Source: Planotetraspora thailandica (GTDB taxonomy: Bacteria; Actinomycetota; Actinomycetes; Streptosporangiales; Streptosporangiaceae). From it: a stretch of 45,308 bases of DNA. How positions within the stretch are numbered: position 1 is the first letter of the stretch; each line of letters begins with the position of its first letter. The stretch covers positions 1-45,308 of the forward strand of contig NZ_BOOR01000028.1 in assembly GCF_016863335.1 (NCBI RefSeq). Reading direction: 5' to 3'. Shown here one piece after another: positions 34,166 through 42,661 of this stretch. Under the pieces are notes generated by a model. It was not told where the DNA came from and made no database searches. It saw only the letters and a list, made by a program, of their open reading frames with translations. The translations under genes and the position numbers were made by a program.

Positions 34166-36019
34166 ATGCCTTTGAACAGCCGCGACGACCTGCGGAACAT
34201 CGCGATCATCGCGCACGTCGACCATGGCAAGACCACGTTGGTGGACGCCATGCTATGGCAGTCCGGGGCGTTCCGCGCCAATCAGGACGTCGACGAGCGA
34301 GTCATGGACTCCAACGACCTGGAGCGCGAGAAGGGCATCACCATTCTCGCGAAGAACACCGCCGTCAGGCACGGCGGGATGACCTTGAACATCATCGACA
34401 CCCCCGGCCACGCCGACTTCGGCGGCGAGGTGGAGCGCGGGCTGTCCATGGTCGACGGCGTCGTGCTGCTCGTGGACGCCTCCGAGGGCCCGCTGCCCCA
34501 GACGCGCTTCGTGCTGCGCAAGGCGTTCGCCGCCAAGCTGCCGGTGATCTTGTGCATCAACAAGGTGGACCGCCCCGACGCGCGCATCGCCGAGGTCGTC
34601 GACGAGGTCTACGAACTGTTCCTCGACCTCGACGCCACCGAGGAGCAGATCGACTTCCCGATCGTCTACGCCTCCGCCAAGGCCGGGCGCGCCTCCCTGA
34701 ACCGTCCCGCCGACGGCGGCCTGCCGGACTCCGACGACCTCGAGCCGCTGTTCGACACGATCACCAGGACGATCCCCGCGCCGACGTACGACCCGACGGC
34801 CCCGCTCCAGGCGCACGTCACCAACCTCGACGCCTCGAGCTACCTGGGCAGGATCGCGCTCTGCCGTGTTCACCAGGGCACGATCACAAAGGGCCAGCAG
34901 GTGGCCTGGTGCCGTACGGACGGCTCCATCCAGAGGGTCAAGATCTCTGAGCTGCTCATGACCGAGGCGCTGGAGCGCAAGCCGGCCGAGGAGGCCGGCC
35001 CAGGCGACATCATCGCCATCGCCGGCATTCCCGACATCATGATCGGCGAGACCCTGGCCGACCCCGAGGACCCGCGCCCGCTGCCGCTGATCACGGTCGA
35101 CGAGCCGGCGATCTCGATGACGATCGGCACGAACACCAGCCCCCTCGTGGGCAAGGTCAAGGGCTCCAAGGTCACCGCCCGGATGGTCAAGGACCGCCTG
35201 GAGAAGGAGCTCGTCGGCAACGTCTCCCTGCGCGTGATCCCCACCGACCGCCCCGACGCGTGGGAGGTCCAGGGCCGCGGCGAGCTGGCGCTGGCCATCC
35301 TCGTCGAGCAGATGCGCCGCGAGGGTTATGAGCTGACCGTCGGCAAGCCCCAGGTCGTGACCAAGCTCATCGACGGCAAGGTGCACGAGCCGGTCGAGCG
35401 GCTCACCGTCGACTGCCCGGAGGAATACCTCGGCGCCGTCACCCAGCTGCTTGCCGTACGCAAGGGCCGCATGGAGCACATGACCAACCACGGCACCGGC
35501 TGGATCCGGATGGAGTTCGTGGTGCCGGCGCGCGGCCTGATCGGCTTCCGTACGGAGTTCCTCACCGAGACGCGCGGCACCGGCCTGGTGCACCACGTCT
35601 TCGACTCGTACGAGCCGTGGTTCGGCGAGCTGCGCACCCGCAACAACGGCTCCCTGGTCGCCGACCGGTCGGGCCCGGTCACGGCGTTCGCGATGCTGAA
35701 CCTCCAGGAGCGCGGCACGCTCTTCGTCGCCCCCACGACCGAGGTCTACGAGGGGATGATCGTCGGCGAGAACTCCCGCTCCGACGACATGGACGTGAAC
35801 ATCACCAAGGAGAAGAAGCTCACCAACATGCGCTCGTCGACCAGCGACGAGACGGAGAAGCTGATCCCGCCGCGTCCCATGTCGCTGGAGCAGGCGCTCG
35901 AGTTCATCCGCGACGACGAGTGCGTCGAGATCACGCCGGAGACCGTCCGCCTCCGCAAGGTCGTGCTCGACGCGGCCAGCCGCGGCCGCGCCGCCGCCCG
36001 CGCAAAGCGCGGCAGCTGA
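34166..36019 (+). CDS. typA: Ribosome-associated GTPase TypA/BipA
   Basis: A 617-residue translational GTPase. The G domain has G1 'AHVDHGKTT', the switch 'EREKGITI', G3 '[12 protein letters not shown]' and G4 'NKVDRPDA'. EF-G-like domains II, III and V follow, with the BipA-specific C-terminal domain ('[18 protein letters not shown]', '[17 protein letters not shown]'). It binds the 70S ribosome and assists 50S assembly and stress growth in studied bacteria. A TAAAAT box near 34071 may be its -10 element. The gene is framed by repeat arrays C (plus) and D (minus), and its terminator contains repeat sequence. Confidence 0.97.
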   Translation: MPLNSRDDLRNIAIIAHVDHGKTTLVDAMLWQSGAFRANQDVDERVMDSNDLEREKGITILAKNTAVRHGGMTLNIIDTPGHADFGGEVERGLSMVDGVVLLVDASEGPLPQTRFVLRKAFAAKLPVILCINKVDRPDARIAEVVDEVYELFLDLDATEEQIDFPIVYASAKAGRASLNRPADGGLPDSDDLEPLFDTITRTIPAPTYDPTAPLQAHVTNLDASSYLGRIALCRVHQGTITKGQQVAWCRTDGSIQRVKISELLMTEALERKPAEEAGPGDIIAIAGIPDIMIGETLADPEDPRPLPLITVDEPAISMTIGTNTSPLVGKVKGSKVTARMVKDRLEKELVGNVSLRVIPTDRPDAWEVQGRGELALAILVEQMRREGYELTVGKPQVVTKLIDGKVHEPVERLTVDCPEEYLGAVTQLLAVRKGRMEHMTNHGTGWIRMEFVVPARGLIGFRTEFLTETRGTGLVHHVFDSYEPWFGELRTRNNGSLVADRSGPVTAFAMLNLQERGTLFVAPTTEVYEGMIVGENSRSDDMDVNITKEKKLTNMRSSTSDETEKLIPPRPMSLEQALEFIRDDECVEITPETVRLRKVVLDAASRGRAAARAKRGS

Positions 36020-36080
36020 CCCGCCGACCCGTACGACCAGGCCGGACCCTCCGTACGGCCAGGCCCGCCCTAGCTCGATG

Positions 36081-36130
36081 AAACGCCTTCCGAGGTCATG
36101 CACGCCCTGCATGATCACGGAAGGCGTTTT
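36081..36130 (+). terminator. typA terminator containing a repeat-family copy
   Basis: Outer arms AAACGCCTTCCG / CGGAAGGCGTTT are perfect (12 bp) and end in TTTT. The inside is also near-palindromic, because a degenerate half copy GGTCATGCA faces the array D copy TGCATGATC, giving an almost continuous stem of about 22 bp with a 5-base loop. Confidence 0.85.
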
Positions 36131-36287
36131 CGCTGGTGGGCCTCCATATCGTCGAACTTCTGCATGATCACGCGGCGTCTCGGGGCAGCTCAGACGGCAT
36201 GCCTGCGAGTTTCTGCATGATCACCACCAACCGCGCGCGGGCTTCTGCGTGATCACCACCAGCGCGTGCTGGTTTCTGCATGATCAG
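36094..36287 (-). repeat. Repeat array D: five minus-strand copies plus one inverted half copy
   Basis: TTCTGCA-position anchors lie at 36105, 36158, 36211, 36243 and 36274. Steps are 53, 53, 32 and 31 bp. Second boxes are visible as the complement of ACCTGCG (CGCTGGT at 36131; GCAGCT near 36185), 15 bases from the next core. The last two copies lack room for the second box. A plus-oriented half copy GGTCATGCA starts at 36094 inside the typA terminator. The array lies between typA and sodC. Confidence 0.95.
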
Positions 36288-36417
36288 CCCCAAGAGTCGC
36301 GGGGAGATGGCAACGGCGGGGCAAACGACACGTCGTGAGCGGCGTTTCCGGCCCGCCTCCTCTCCTTGGGACGTGCTGTCCTGTGCCAGGTCACGAGCGC
36401 ACACGGAGGAGCCGTCC

Positions 36418-37032
36418 ATGCTTCGCAAGACCCATCTCGCCCTGGCCGCCAACCTCGCCATCTGCGTCGGCACGGGGATCTTCGCCCAGGCCATGCCGGA
36501 AAACCGTCCCCCCGTGGGCCCGTCAGCCCTCGCTGTGATCAAGGATGTCAACGGCATCCCGCTCGGCACGCTGCGGATCGACCGCTACGACGCCGTCAAA
36601 TCCCGGGTGACGGTCACCGCACGCGGCCTGACCGCCGGATTCCACGGCCTGCACATCCACACCTCGGGCACCTGCGACCCGCACGCCATCGACCCGGCCA
36701 CGGGCAGCGCCTTCACCAGCGCGGGCGCCCATCTCGACCCGGCGGCCGGCGCGTACGGCCTGGCCGCGGGCAACCTGCCCTCGCTGCTCGTGACAGCCGA
36801 CGGCACAGCGACTCTGACCTTCGTCACCGACCGGTTCACCTTGGGGCAGCTCGCCGACGCCGACGGCAGCGCGGTCGTCGTGCACGCGAAGGCGGACAAC
36901 TTCGCCAACATCCCGAGCCGTTACACCCACCCGGCCGATGCGACGGGCGCCTCCGGCCCCGACGCCATGACGATGAAGAGCGGCGACGCCGGCAACCGGA
37001 TCGGTTGCGGCGTGATCAGGGTGCTCGCCTGA
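36418..37032 (+). CDS. sodC: Copper superoxide dismutase (SodC type) lacking zinc ligands
   Basis: A 204-residue exported protein (hydrophobic N-terminus, about 1-26). Copper ligands are present as H79 and H81 ('LHIHTSG'), H105 ('SAGAH') and H156 ('VVVHAKAD'). The disulfide pair C86/C197 and the active-site Arg 194 are also conserved. The zinc site is not: where Cu/Zn enzymes have HGxP and HAGD, this protein has AYG (113-114) and AAGN (116-119), so all three zinc-only ligands are lost. Mycobacterium tuberculosis SodC is a known zinc-free precedent. The ATG at 36418 follows GGAGGA. It protects the envelope against superoxide. Confidence 0.9.
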   Translation: MLRKTHLALAANLAICVGTGIFAQAMPENRPPVGPSALAVIKDVNGIPLGTLRIDRYDAVKSRVTVTARGLTAGFHGLHIHTSGTCDPHAIDPATGSAFTSAGAHLDPAAGAYGLAAGNLPSLLVTADGTATLTFVTDRFTLGQLADADGSAVVVHAKADNFANIPSRYTHPADATGASGPDAMTMKSGDAGNRIGCGVIRVLA

Positions 37033-37043
37033 CCCCAGGCCAT

Positions 37044-37670
37044 TCAGCTCAGGTGGACGCGGAGCCAGTCGACCAGCGGCGTCAGCGACCTCCAGGTGGC
37101 CCGGACCCGGTCGACGGTCTCGGGGGTGCCCAGCCACAACTCCGGCTCGAACCTGCGCCCGGCGTGCAGCGACTTGTGCTTGAGCAGTTCCAGCCGGGGG
37201 TGGTCCTCGGGCGCCCCCCGCGGCCGGGTCTTCAGGCGGTCGCCGCCGACGGTCAGCTCGGGCGGAAGCGACGCGATGACACGCTCCAGCCGCTCGCCGG
37301 CGGCCTCGTCGTCGAGCGCCTCGCGGTAGCGGAGGATCTGGTCGCCCCCGGCCCACCAGCCTCCCGCGACGTACAGCCCTTCGGCGTCCAGCTGCACGTA
37401 GTAACCGACGCCGCTCAGGTCGGCCTGCACATAGGCGCCCTGATGGGTCTTGTAGGGCGACTTGTCCTTGGAGAAGCGCACGTCGCGATTGGGCCGGAAG
37501 AGGTGCGGCGCGCCGAACTCGGGGGCAAGCTCGTCCATCAGGGCCAGCATCGGCTCCTTGACCGCGCTGTCGTAGAGCGCCTTGTTGGCCGCCCAATATC
37601 CCTTGGAGTTGTCGGCCACGAGGCCCTCGTAAAAAATGAGCGCCTCGTCGGGAAAGCCACTGAAACCCAT
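37044..37670 (-). CDS. DUF2461 (TIGR02453) family protein
   Basis: A 208-residue soluble protein matching the DUF2461 type: 'FYEGLVADNSKGYWAANKAL' near the N-terminus, 'FRPNRDVRFSKDKSPYKTHQ', 'YYVQLDAEGLYVAGGWW' and 'YREALDD'. Function is unknown. It is the last gene of a minus-strand cluster with the HerA-like ATPase gene, 38 bases downstream of that gene's stop. Confidence 0.9.
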   Translation of the reverse strand: MGFSGFPDEALIFYEGLVADNSKGYWAANKALYDSAVKEPMLALMDELAPEFGAPHLFRPNRDVRFSKDKSPYKTHQGAYVQADLSGVGYYVQLDAEGLYVAGGWWAGGDQILRYREALDDEAAGERLERVIASLPPELTVGGDRLKTRPRGAPEDHPRLELLKHKSLHAGRRFEPELWLGTPETVDRVRATWRSLTPLVDWLRVHLS

Positions 37671-37708
37671 GGGACCAACCTAAGCACGTCCCTCCGAGAC
37701 CACGTCCC

Positions 37709-39214
37709 TCACCGTCGCCTGCGGGCGGTGCCGAAGATCGACCGGGTGATCTCCCGGCCCAGGGCCGAGGCGGCGGACCGGGCCATCGCGTGAAACTCCG
37801 AGGAGCCGAGCACGTTCTCCAGCACCGACTTCTTCTGCTCCTCCTCGCGGCGCGGCTCCTTCGGCGGGGCGCCGTAGGAGTCGGCGGGCGCCTCATGCGC
37901 AGCCAGCCGGGCGCTCAGCATCTCGTAGGCCGACTCACGGTCGACGGCCGTGCCGTATTTCGCCTGCAGCGGCGAGGCCGCGATCACCTCGTGCACCACG
38001 GAGGGGTCTGAGGGTGCCATCAGCGACTGCGGGGCGCGCAGCCGGGTCCAGGCGACGGGCGTCGGCGCCCCCGACTCCGACAGCACGGTCACGACCGCCT
38101 CCCCGATGCCGAGCTCGGTGAGCAGCCGCTGCAGGTCATAGGACGACTCGGGAAACGTGGAGACGGTCGCCCTCAGGTCTTTGGCGTCCTGCGGCGTGAA
38201 GGCGCGCAGCGCGTGCTGCACCCGGGCTCCGAGCTGGGCCAGCACGTCAGCCGGCACGTCTTTGGGCGTCTGGGTGACGAGGAAGACGCCGACGCCCTTC
38301 GAGCGGATCAGGCGCACCGTCTGCGTGATCGACTCCAGAAACGCCCGCGACGCGTCGCTGAACAGCAGATGGGCTTCGTCGAAGAAGAAGACGAGCTTCG
38401 GCTTGTCGGGGTCCCCCACCTCGGGCAGCGCCTCGAAGAGGTCCGCGAGCAGCCACATCAGGAACGTGGAGAAGAGCCGGGGCCGGTCCTGTACGGCGGG
38501 CAGTTCCAGAATCGAGACGAACCCCCGGCCGTCCGGGGCCTGGCGCAGCAGGTCACGCGCGTCGAACTCGGGTTCGCCGAAGAACGCGTCGGCCCCCTGC
38601 GACTGGAAGTTGATCAGTGCGCGCAGGATCACGCCGGCGGTCGCCCCCGACAACCCGCCGACGCCTTTCAGCACCTCGGGCGTGTCGGTGAGGTACTGGA
38701 TGACGGCGATGAGGTCCTTCAGGTCGAGCAGCGGCATGCCGTGCTTGTCGGCGAAGTAGAAGATCAGCCCGAGGGACGATTCCTGGGTCTCGTTCAGGCC
38801 CAGCACCTTGGCGAGCAACGTCGGCCCGAAGGCCGTCATCGTCGCACGCAGCGGGACGCCCTCCCCGATGCCGCCCAGGGAGTAGAACTCGACCGGGCAT
38901 GCCGTACCGGCCCATGTCTGGCCCACCTCGGCGGCCCGCCGGGCGGTGCGGTCGGACGGCAGGCCGGGCGAGGCCATGCCCGACAAGTCGCCCTTGACAT
39001 CGGCGAGGAAGACCGGAACCCCCTGGCCGGACAACTGCTCCGCCATGAGCTGGAGGGTCTTGGTCTTTCCGGTTCCCGTAGCCCCGGCGACGAGCCCGTG
39101 CCGGTTCATCATGGCCAGAGGCACGCGGATCGGCGACGACGGGTCGGCCGTGCCGTCGTCTTTCACCAGCGCCCCCAGTTCAAGGGCGGGCCCCGGGAAG
39201 TCGTAGCCCTTCAT
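37709..39214 (-). CDS. HerA-like / DUF853 P-loop ATPase
   Basis: A 501-residue ATPase of the HerA-FtsK superfamily (DUF853). It has Walker A GATGTGKT (about 44-51), 'VFLADVKGDLSG', Walker B 'KLVFFFDEAHLLF' and a later conserved 'GVFLVTQTPKDVP'. HerA proteins are hexameric DNA pumps or helicases; the DUF853 branch is widespread and uncharacterised, and no NurA nuclease gene is adjacent. Its start overlaps the stop of the deacetylase gene by four bases (ATGA), which implies coupled translation. Confidence 0.93.
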   Translation of the reverse strand: MKGYDFPGPALELGALVKDDGTADPSSPIRVPLAMMNRHGLVAGATGTGKTKTLQLMAEQLSGQGVPVFLADVKGDLSGMASPGLPSDRTARRAAEVGQTWAGTACPVEFYSLGGIGEGVPLRATMTAFGPTLLAKVLGLNETQESSLGLIFYFADKHGMPLLDLKDLIAVIQYLTDTPEVLKGVGGLSGATAGVILRALINFQSQGADAFFGEPEFDARDLLRQAPDGRGFVSILELPAVQDRPRLFSTFLMWLLADLFEALPEVGDPDKPKLVFFFDEAHLLFSDASRAFLESITQTVRLIRSKGVGVFLVTQTPKDVPADVLAQLGARVQHALRAFTPQDAKDLRATVSTFPESSYDLQRLLTELGIGEAVVTVLSESGAPTPVAWTRLRAPQSLMAPSDPSVVHEVIAASPLQAKYGTAVDRESAYEMLSARLAAHEAPADSYGAPPKEPRREEEQKKSVLENVLGSSEFHAMARSAASALGREITRSIFGTARRRR

Positions 39215-40029
39215 TCCTTGTGGTAGGCCTTTCCGGGAGTGAGGCTGCCGATGAGCTCGGAGACCGTCACGTACGTGAAGTGCTTGCGATCCAGCTCGTC
39301 GAGCAGGCGAGGCAGCGCCTCGACCGTGGTCGGGTGGATGTCATGCATCAGGACGATGTCGCCGGGTTTCGCCTCACCGGACCGCTTGGCCACCAGGGCG
39401 GCGTTGCGGTCCCTCCAGTCGAGCGTGTCGAGGTCCCACAGGATCTGGGAGAGCCCCTCCTCCCTCGTCGCATCCTCCACGCCCTTGTCGGTCGACCCGT
39501 ACGGCGGGCGCATCAGGCGCATCTTGACGCCGGCGACCTGCCGCACCACGTCCTGTGTGCGCTGGAGCTCGCGCCGCAGCGCCTCCTGCGACAGGCCCAC
39601 GAGGGAGGGGTGGTCCCACGAGTGGTTGCCCAGCTCGTGTCCCTCGGAGACCATCCGGCGCACGAAGCCGCGGGTCTCGTCGGTGACCATCTGACCGAGC
39701 ATGAAGAACGTCGCGCGGGCGCGGTGGGCGGCCAAGGCGTCCAGCACGGCGCCCGTTCCGTCACCCGGTCCGTCGTCGAAGGTCAGCGCCACACATTTGA
39801 GCTGTTTGCAATCGATCTTCCTGGGCGGCGGGGCGACCGGCATGCGTGGACCCGGCCAGCCGCGCTGGCGGGCCACCAGCCTGCTTCCGAGCACCTGGGC
39901 GTCGAACCGCCCGGCCACGTCGTACGCCTTGCCAGGTGCTTCGGGCGGGCCCTGAACGGCGGACGACCTGGCCTGTCCGCAGGCGGTGAGCAGAAGCAGG
40001 GACGACAGCAGCAGCGAACCAACCCGCAT
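39211..40029 (-). CDS. Polysaccharide deacetylase lipoprotein
   Basis: A 272-residue exported enzyme. The N-terminus is a lipoprotein signal with lipobox LTAC (Cys 17). The NodB-homology domain spans about 95-260, with 'ALTFDDGPGDG' (catalytic and metal Asp), 'HSWDHPSL' (metal His pair), 'RPPYGST' and 'IVLMHDIHP'. It would deacetylate peptidoglycan N-acetylglucosamine or a related glycan at the cell surface. The ATG at 40027-40029 is chosen for the lipobox; a longer frame is Arg-rich and lacks a signal. It is coupled to the downstream HerA-like gene. Confidence 0.92.
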   Translation of the reverse strand: MRVGSLLLSSLLLLTACGQARSSAVQGPPEAPGKAYDVAGRFDAQVLGSRLVARQRGWPGPRMPVAPPPRKIDCKQLKCVALTFDDGPGDGTGAVLDALAAHRARATFFMLGQMVTDETRGFVRRMVSEGHELGNHSWDHPSLVGLSQEALRRELQRTQDVVRQVAGVKMRLMRPPYGSTDKGVEDATREEGLSQILWDLDTLDWRDRNAALVAKRSGEAKPGDIVLMHDIHPTTVEALPRLLDELDRKHFTYVTVSELIGSLTPGKAYHKE

Positions 40030-40064
40030 ACGACCCCCCCGTGCGATCGGGGGGCCGCGGACCC

Positions 40065-40370
40065 TCAGGGATGCCTCTCGGCCCCTTCCCCCCGGAGAAC
40101 CTGGGCCAGTTCCTCCCACCAGGGCGGCACGTGTGCCTTGAGCTCGGCGTACCGGCGAGCGACCCGGGTGGCGCATCCAACCGGGTCCGTACCCAGATGG
40201 CGGCATTTCACGGCACCCTCCCGCCAACGGTAAAGACCTTCACGGAAGCTGACGACCAGGCCGATCCAGACCGAGAGGGTCACGTCGTCGCCGATCTCGT
40301 AGGCGTCGTCAACCCCGAGCGCGGCGAGCTCCACGCGGAGTTTCTCGATCGCGGCCTGCGACTCACTCAT
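40065..40370 (-). CDS. Small hypothetical protein
   Basis: A 101-residue soluble protein starting at the ATG 40368-40370 (MSESQAAIEKLRVEL). It combines charged helices with aromatic-rich segments ('LSVWIGLVVSFREGLYRW', 'HVPPWWEELAQVL'). I do not recognise the family. It lies 35 bases upstream of the deacetylase start on the same strand and may lead that operon. Confidence 0.65.
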   Translation of the reverse strand: MSESQAAIEKLRVELAALGVDDAYEIGDDVTLSVWIGLVVSFREGLYRWREGAVKCRHLGTDPVGCATRVARRYAELKAHVPPWWEELAQVLRGEGAERHP

Positions 40371-40512
40371 CCGCCACCACCCGCCGCAGAGCACTCACAG
40401 ACCGTTGCCGAATACAGGCGCACAAAAAGGGATGTACCCAACCTTGAGCCCGCCCTCGCATACCCATGGGGTAATGATGAGACTTCGGAGCGTGACCGCG
40501 CAGGCATACCCG

Positions 40513-41091
40513 TCAGTCATCTAGACGTTCTGCCGGCTCGGTCACCACCATGACGAACCGCAGGGGCACGTCCCCCTCGTTCGCGTAGCGGTGCGGCCGG
40601 TCGGCGCTGAAGACGACCGCCTCGTCCGCTCCCACGACATGGCTCCTGCCGTACACGGTGAGGGTGAGCGACCCCTCCAGGACCGTGATCATCTCGCGGG
40701 TTCCCGCCGGGTGGGCGTCGCCGTCGTGCCCCTCTCCCGGGCCGAGGTGCCAGTCCCACAACTCCAGGATCGCGGGCGCGTCGGTGCCGACGAGCAATCG
40801 GGCGGAGCCGCCGCCGCTGTGCTCGAACGTGACGACCTCGGAGGCGTGGACGACGCGGACCACCGGGGTGTCCGACACCTCCACCAGCCGCCCCACGGTA
40901 ACGCCGAGGGCGTCGCCGATCCGGCTCAGCGTGTTCACGCTGGGATTCGTCCTGCCCTGCTCGATCTGGATGAGCATGCCCCTGCTGACGTTCGACCTGG
41001 TCGCCAGCTCGTCGAGGGTCATGCCGCGGTGGGCGCGCTGCCCGCGGACGTTGGCCGCGATGGCGGCGGCAAGAGTTTCCGGATCCGGCAT
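40513..41091 (-). CDS. XRE-family regulator with C-terminal cupin domain
   Basis: A 192-residue two-domain regulator. The N-terminal XRE helix-turn-helix spans about 23-55 ('TLDELATRSNVSRGMLIQIE'), and a small-molecule-sensing cupin barrel spans about 100-185 ('HPAGTREMITVLEGSLTLTV', 'DEAVVFSADRPHRYAN'). Regulators of this type commonly control a divergent transporter or amino-acid/polyamine genes. Here the divergent neighbour is an EamA permease 68 bases away, with nested inverted repeats between them, so it most likely represses that permease and itself. Confidence 0.92.
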   Translation of the reverse strand: MPDPETLAAAIAANVRGQRAHRGMTLDELATRSNVSRGMLIQIEQGRTNPSVNTLSRIGDALGVTVGRLVEVSDTPVVRVVHASEVVTFEHSGGGSARLLVGTDAPAILELWDWHLGPGEGHDGDAHPAGTREMITVLEGSLTLTVYGRSHVVGADEAVVFSADRPHRYANEGDVPLRFVMVVTEPAERLDD

Positions 41092-41101
41092 AGGTACAGT
41101 C

Positions 41102-41132
41102 TAGTGATTCACATATACAATCCATTGCACTA
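41102..41132. promoter_or_regulatory. Nested inverted repeats, candidate XRE-cupin operator
   Basis: TAGTG (41102-41106) and CACTA (41128-41132) flank a second inverted repeat CAATCCATTG (41118-41127). The site sits in the 68-bp region between the divergent regulator and permease genes, where both promoters must lie. Confidence 0.5.
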
Positions 41133-41159
41133 TCACGGTGACCATCAGGAGGCGATCAG

Positions 41160-41996
41160 GTGACGGCGGCTGCACTTGCGACGGCGTGCGCGGTGATCTT
41201 CGGGACGGCCGACTTCTTCGGAGGTCTGGCCACCAGGCGCTCGCGCGTGCTCGCGGTCGTCGTGTTCTCCCAGCTCGGGGGCTTATTGCTGATCGCTGCC
41301 CTGATGCCCTTTCTGAACGGGACGTTCAGCCCCACAGCCATGCTCTGGGGGATGGCCGCCGGCGTGGCGGGCGCCGCCGGCATCGTGATGTTCTACCGGG
41401 GACTGGCCACCGGCATGATGTCGGTGGTCGCGCCCGTCACGGCCACCACCTCGATGGGCCTTCCGGTGCTGTTCGGCCTGTTCAAAGGTGATCGTCCCTC
41501 TGTCGTCGCCCTCGCGGGCGTGGTGCTCGGCCTGGTCGCCGTCACCCTGGTGAGCCGCTCCCCCGACGGCCCGGCGGGTGGGTCCAGGGTGTGGCCGATT
41601 TTGAACGCCCTCATCTCCGGCGCCGGGTTCGGCGGCTTCTTCATCCTGCTCAAAGTGGCGCCCGCGGACGCGGGACTGTGGCCGCTGCTCGGATCCCGCA
41701 TCGCGTCGATCACCCTGGTCGCGCTGCTCGCCGTCGTCACCGGCAGGAGCCTGCGCCCCATCCCCGGAACGCTCCGGGTGACCGCCGCGGCCGGCCTGCT
41801 CGACATGTCGGCCAACGTGCTCTACGTGTTCGCCGCGCAGCGCGGCATGTTGACCCTGGTCGCGGTGCTCGTTTCGCTCTATCCCGCGAGCACGCTGCTG
41901 CTGGCCCGCTACGTGCTGGGTGAGCGGCTGAGCCGGGTGCAGCTGGCCGGCGTCGGCTTCGCGCTCGGCGCGGTCGCGCTCATCGCCGCCGCCTGA
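41160..41996 (+). CDS. EamA/DMT-superfamily permease
   Basis: A 278-residue protein with ten hydrophobic helices in two EamA repeats ('ACAVIFGTADFFGGLATRRS' opens the first, 'ILNALISGAGFGGFFILLKV' the second). These drug/metabolite transporters export or exchange small metabolites, often amino acids; the substrate is unknown. GTG start at 41160 with AGGAGG upstream. It diverges from the XRE-cupin gene and is convergent with the sigma-factor gene; a shared hairpin lies between the two stops. Confidence 0.9.
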   Translation: MTAAALATACAVIFGTADFFGGLATRRSRVLAVVVFSQLGGLLLIAALMPFLNGTFSPTAMLWGMAAGVAGAAGIVMFYRGLATGMMSVVAPVTATTSMGLPVLFGLFKGDRPSVVALAGVVLGLVAVTLVSRSPDGPAGGSRVWPILNALISGAGFGGFFILLKVAPADAGLWPLLGSRIASITLVALLAVVTGRSLRPIPGTLRVTAAAGLLDMSANVLYVFAAQRGMLTLVAVLVSLYPASTLLLARYVLGERLSRVQLAGVGFALGAVALIAAA

Positions 41997-42008
41997 CCCC
42001 CGGCATGC

Positions 42009-42042
42009 CGGTACGGCTGCCGCGATCGCGACAGCCGTACCG
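42009..42042. terminator. Bidirectional terminator between EamA and sigma-factor genes
   Basis: Perfect 11-bp arms (CGGTACGGCTG / CAGCCGTACCG) enclose a palindromic core CGCGATCGCG. TTT follows on the plus side. It fills most of the 68 bases between the two convergent stop codons. Confidence 0.8.
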
Positions 42043-42064
42043 TTTGGGAGCGGAGGAGGAGCTA

Positions 42065-42661
42065 TCAGGCGGCCACGGCGGGCTCCGCCACCCGGACGAC
42101 GCCCTCCTCACGGGCGTAGTCCTCGAGCATGGCGCGAAGCTGGCGCCGGCCGCGGTGTAGACGGGACATGACCGTACCGATGGGCGTGCCCATGCGGTCG
42201 GCGATCTCCTTGTAGGCGAAGCCCTCGACGTCGGCCAGGTAGACGGCCAGGCGGAACTCCTCAGGGAGGGACCGCAGGGCGTTCATCACGACGGTGTCGG
42301 GCAGTTGGTCGAGGGCCTCGGTCTCCGCGGAGCGCAGCCCGGTCGACGTGTGCGACTCGGCCGCGGCGAGCTGCCAGTCCTCGATGTCCTCCGCGGCGGA
42401 CAACTTCGGCGAGCGCTGCTTCTTGCGGTAGTCGTTGATGAAGTTGTTGGTGAGGATCCGATGCAGCCACGCCTTGAGGTTGGTGCCCTCGCGGAACTGG
42501 TGGTAGGACGTGTATGCCTTGGTCACGGTCTCCTGGACCAGGTCCTCCGCGTCGGCCGGGTTACGGGTGAGCCGCATGGCGGACGCGTAGAGCTGACTGG
42601 TCACCGGCACGACGTCACGCTCGAACCACGCGTGTCGCTGCTCGTCGGTCATCGAGATCAT
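42065..42661 (-). CDS. SigR/SigH-type ECF sigma factor without adjacent anti-sigma gene
   Basis: A 198-residue group IV sigma factor close to the SigR/SigH thiol-stress type: region 2 '[20 protein letters not shown]', '[20 protein letters not shown]', the linker '[20 protein letters not shown]' and region 4 '[20 protein letters not shown]'. In Streptomyces and mycobacteria the gene is followed at once by its zinc anti-sigma factor (RsrA/RshA). Here only 68 bases and a terminator separate it from a convergent permease gene, so that partner is missing from its usual place. No GGAAT-N18-GTT autoregulatory promoter was found upstream. Confidence 0.9.
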   Translation of the reverse strand: MISMTDEQRHAWFERDVVPVTSQLYASAMRLTRNPADAEDLVQETVTKAYTSYHQFREGTNLKAWLHRILTNNFINDYRKKQRSPKLSAAEDIEDWQLAAAESHTSTGLRSAETEALDQLPDTVVMNALRSLPEEFRLAVYLADVEGFAYKEIADRMGTPIGTVMSRLHRGRRQLRAMLEDYAREEGVVRVAEPAVAA

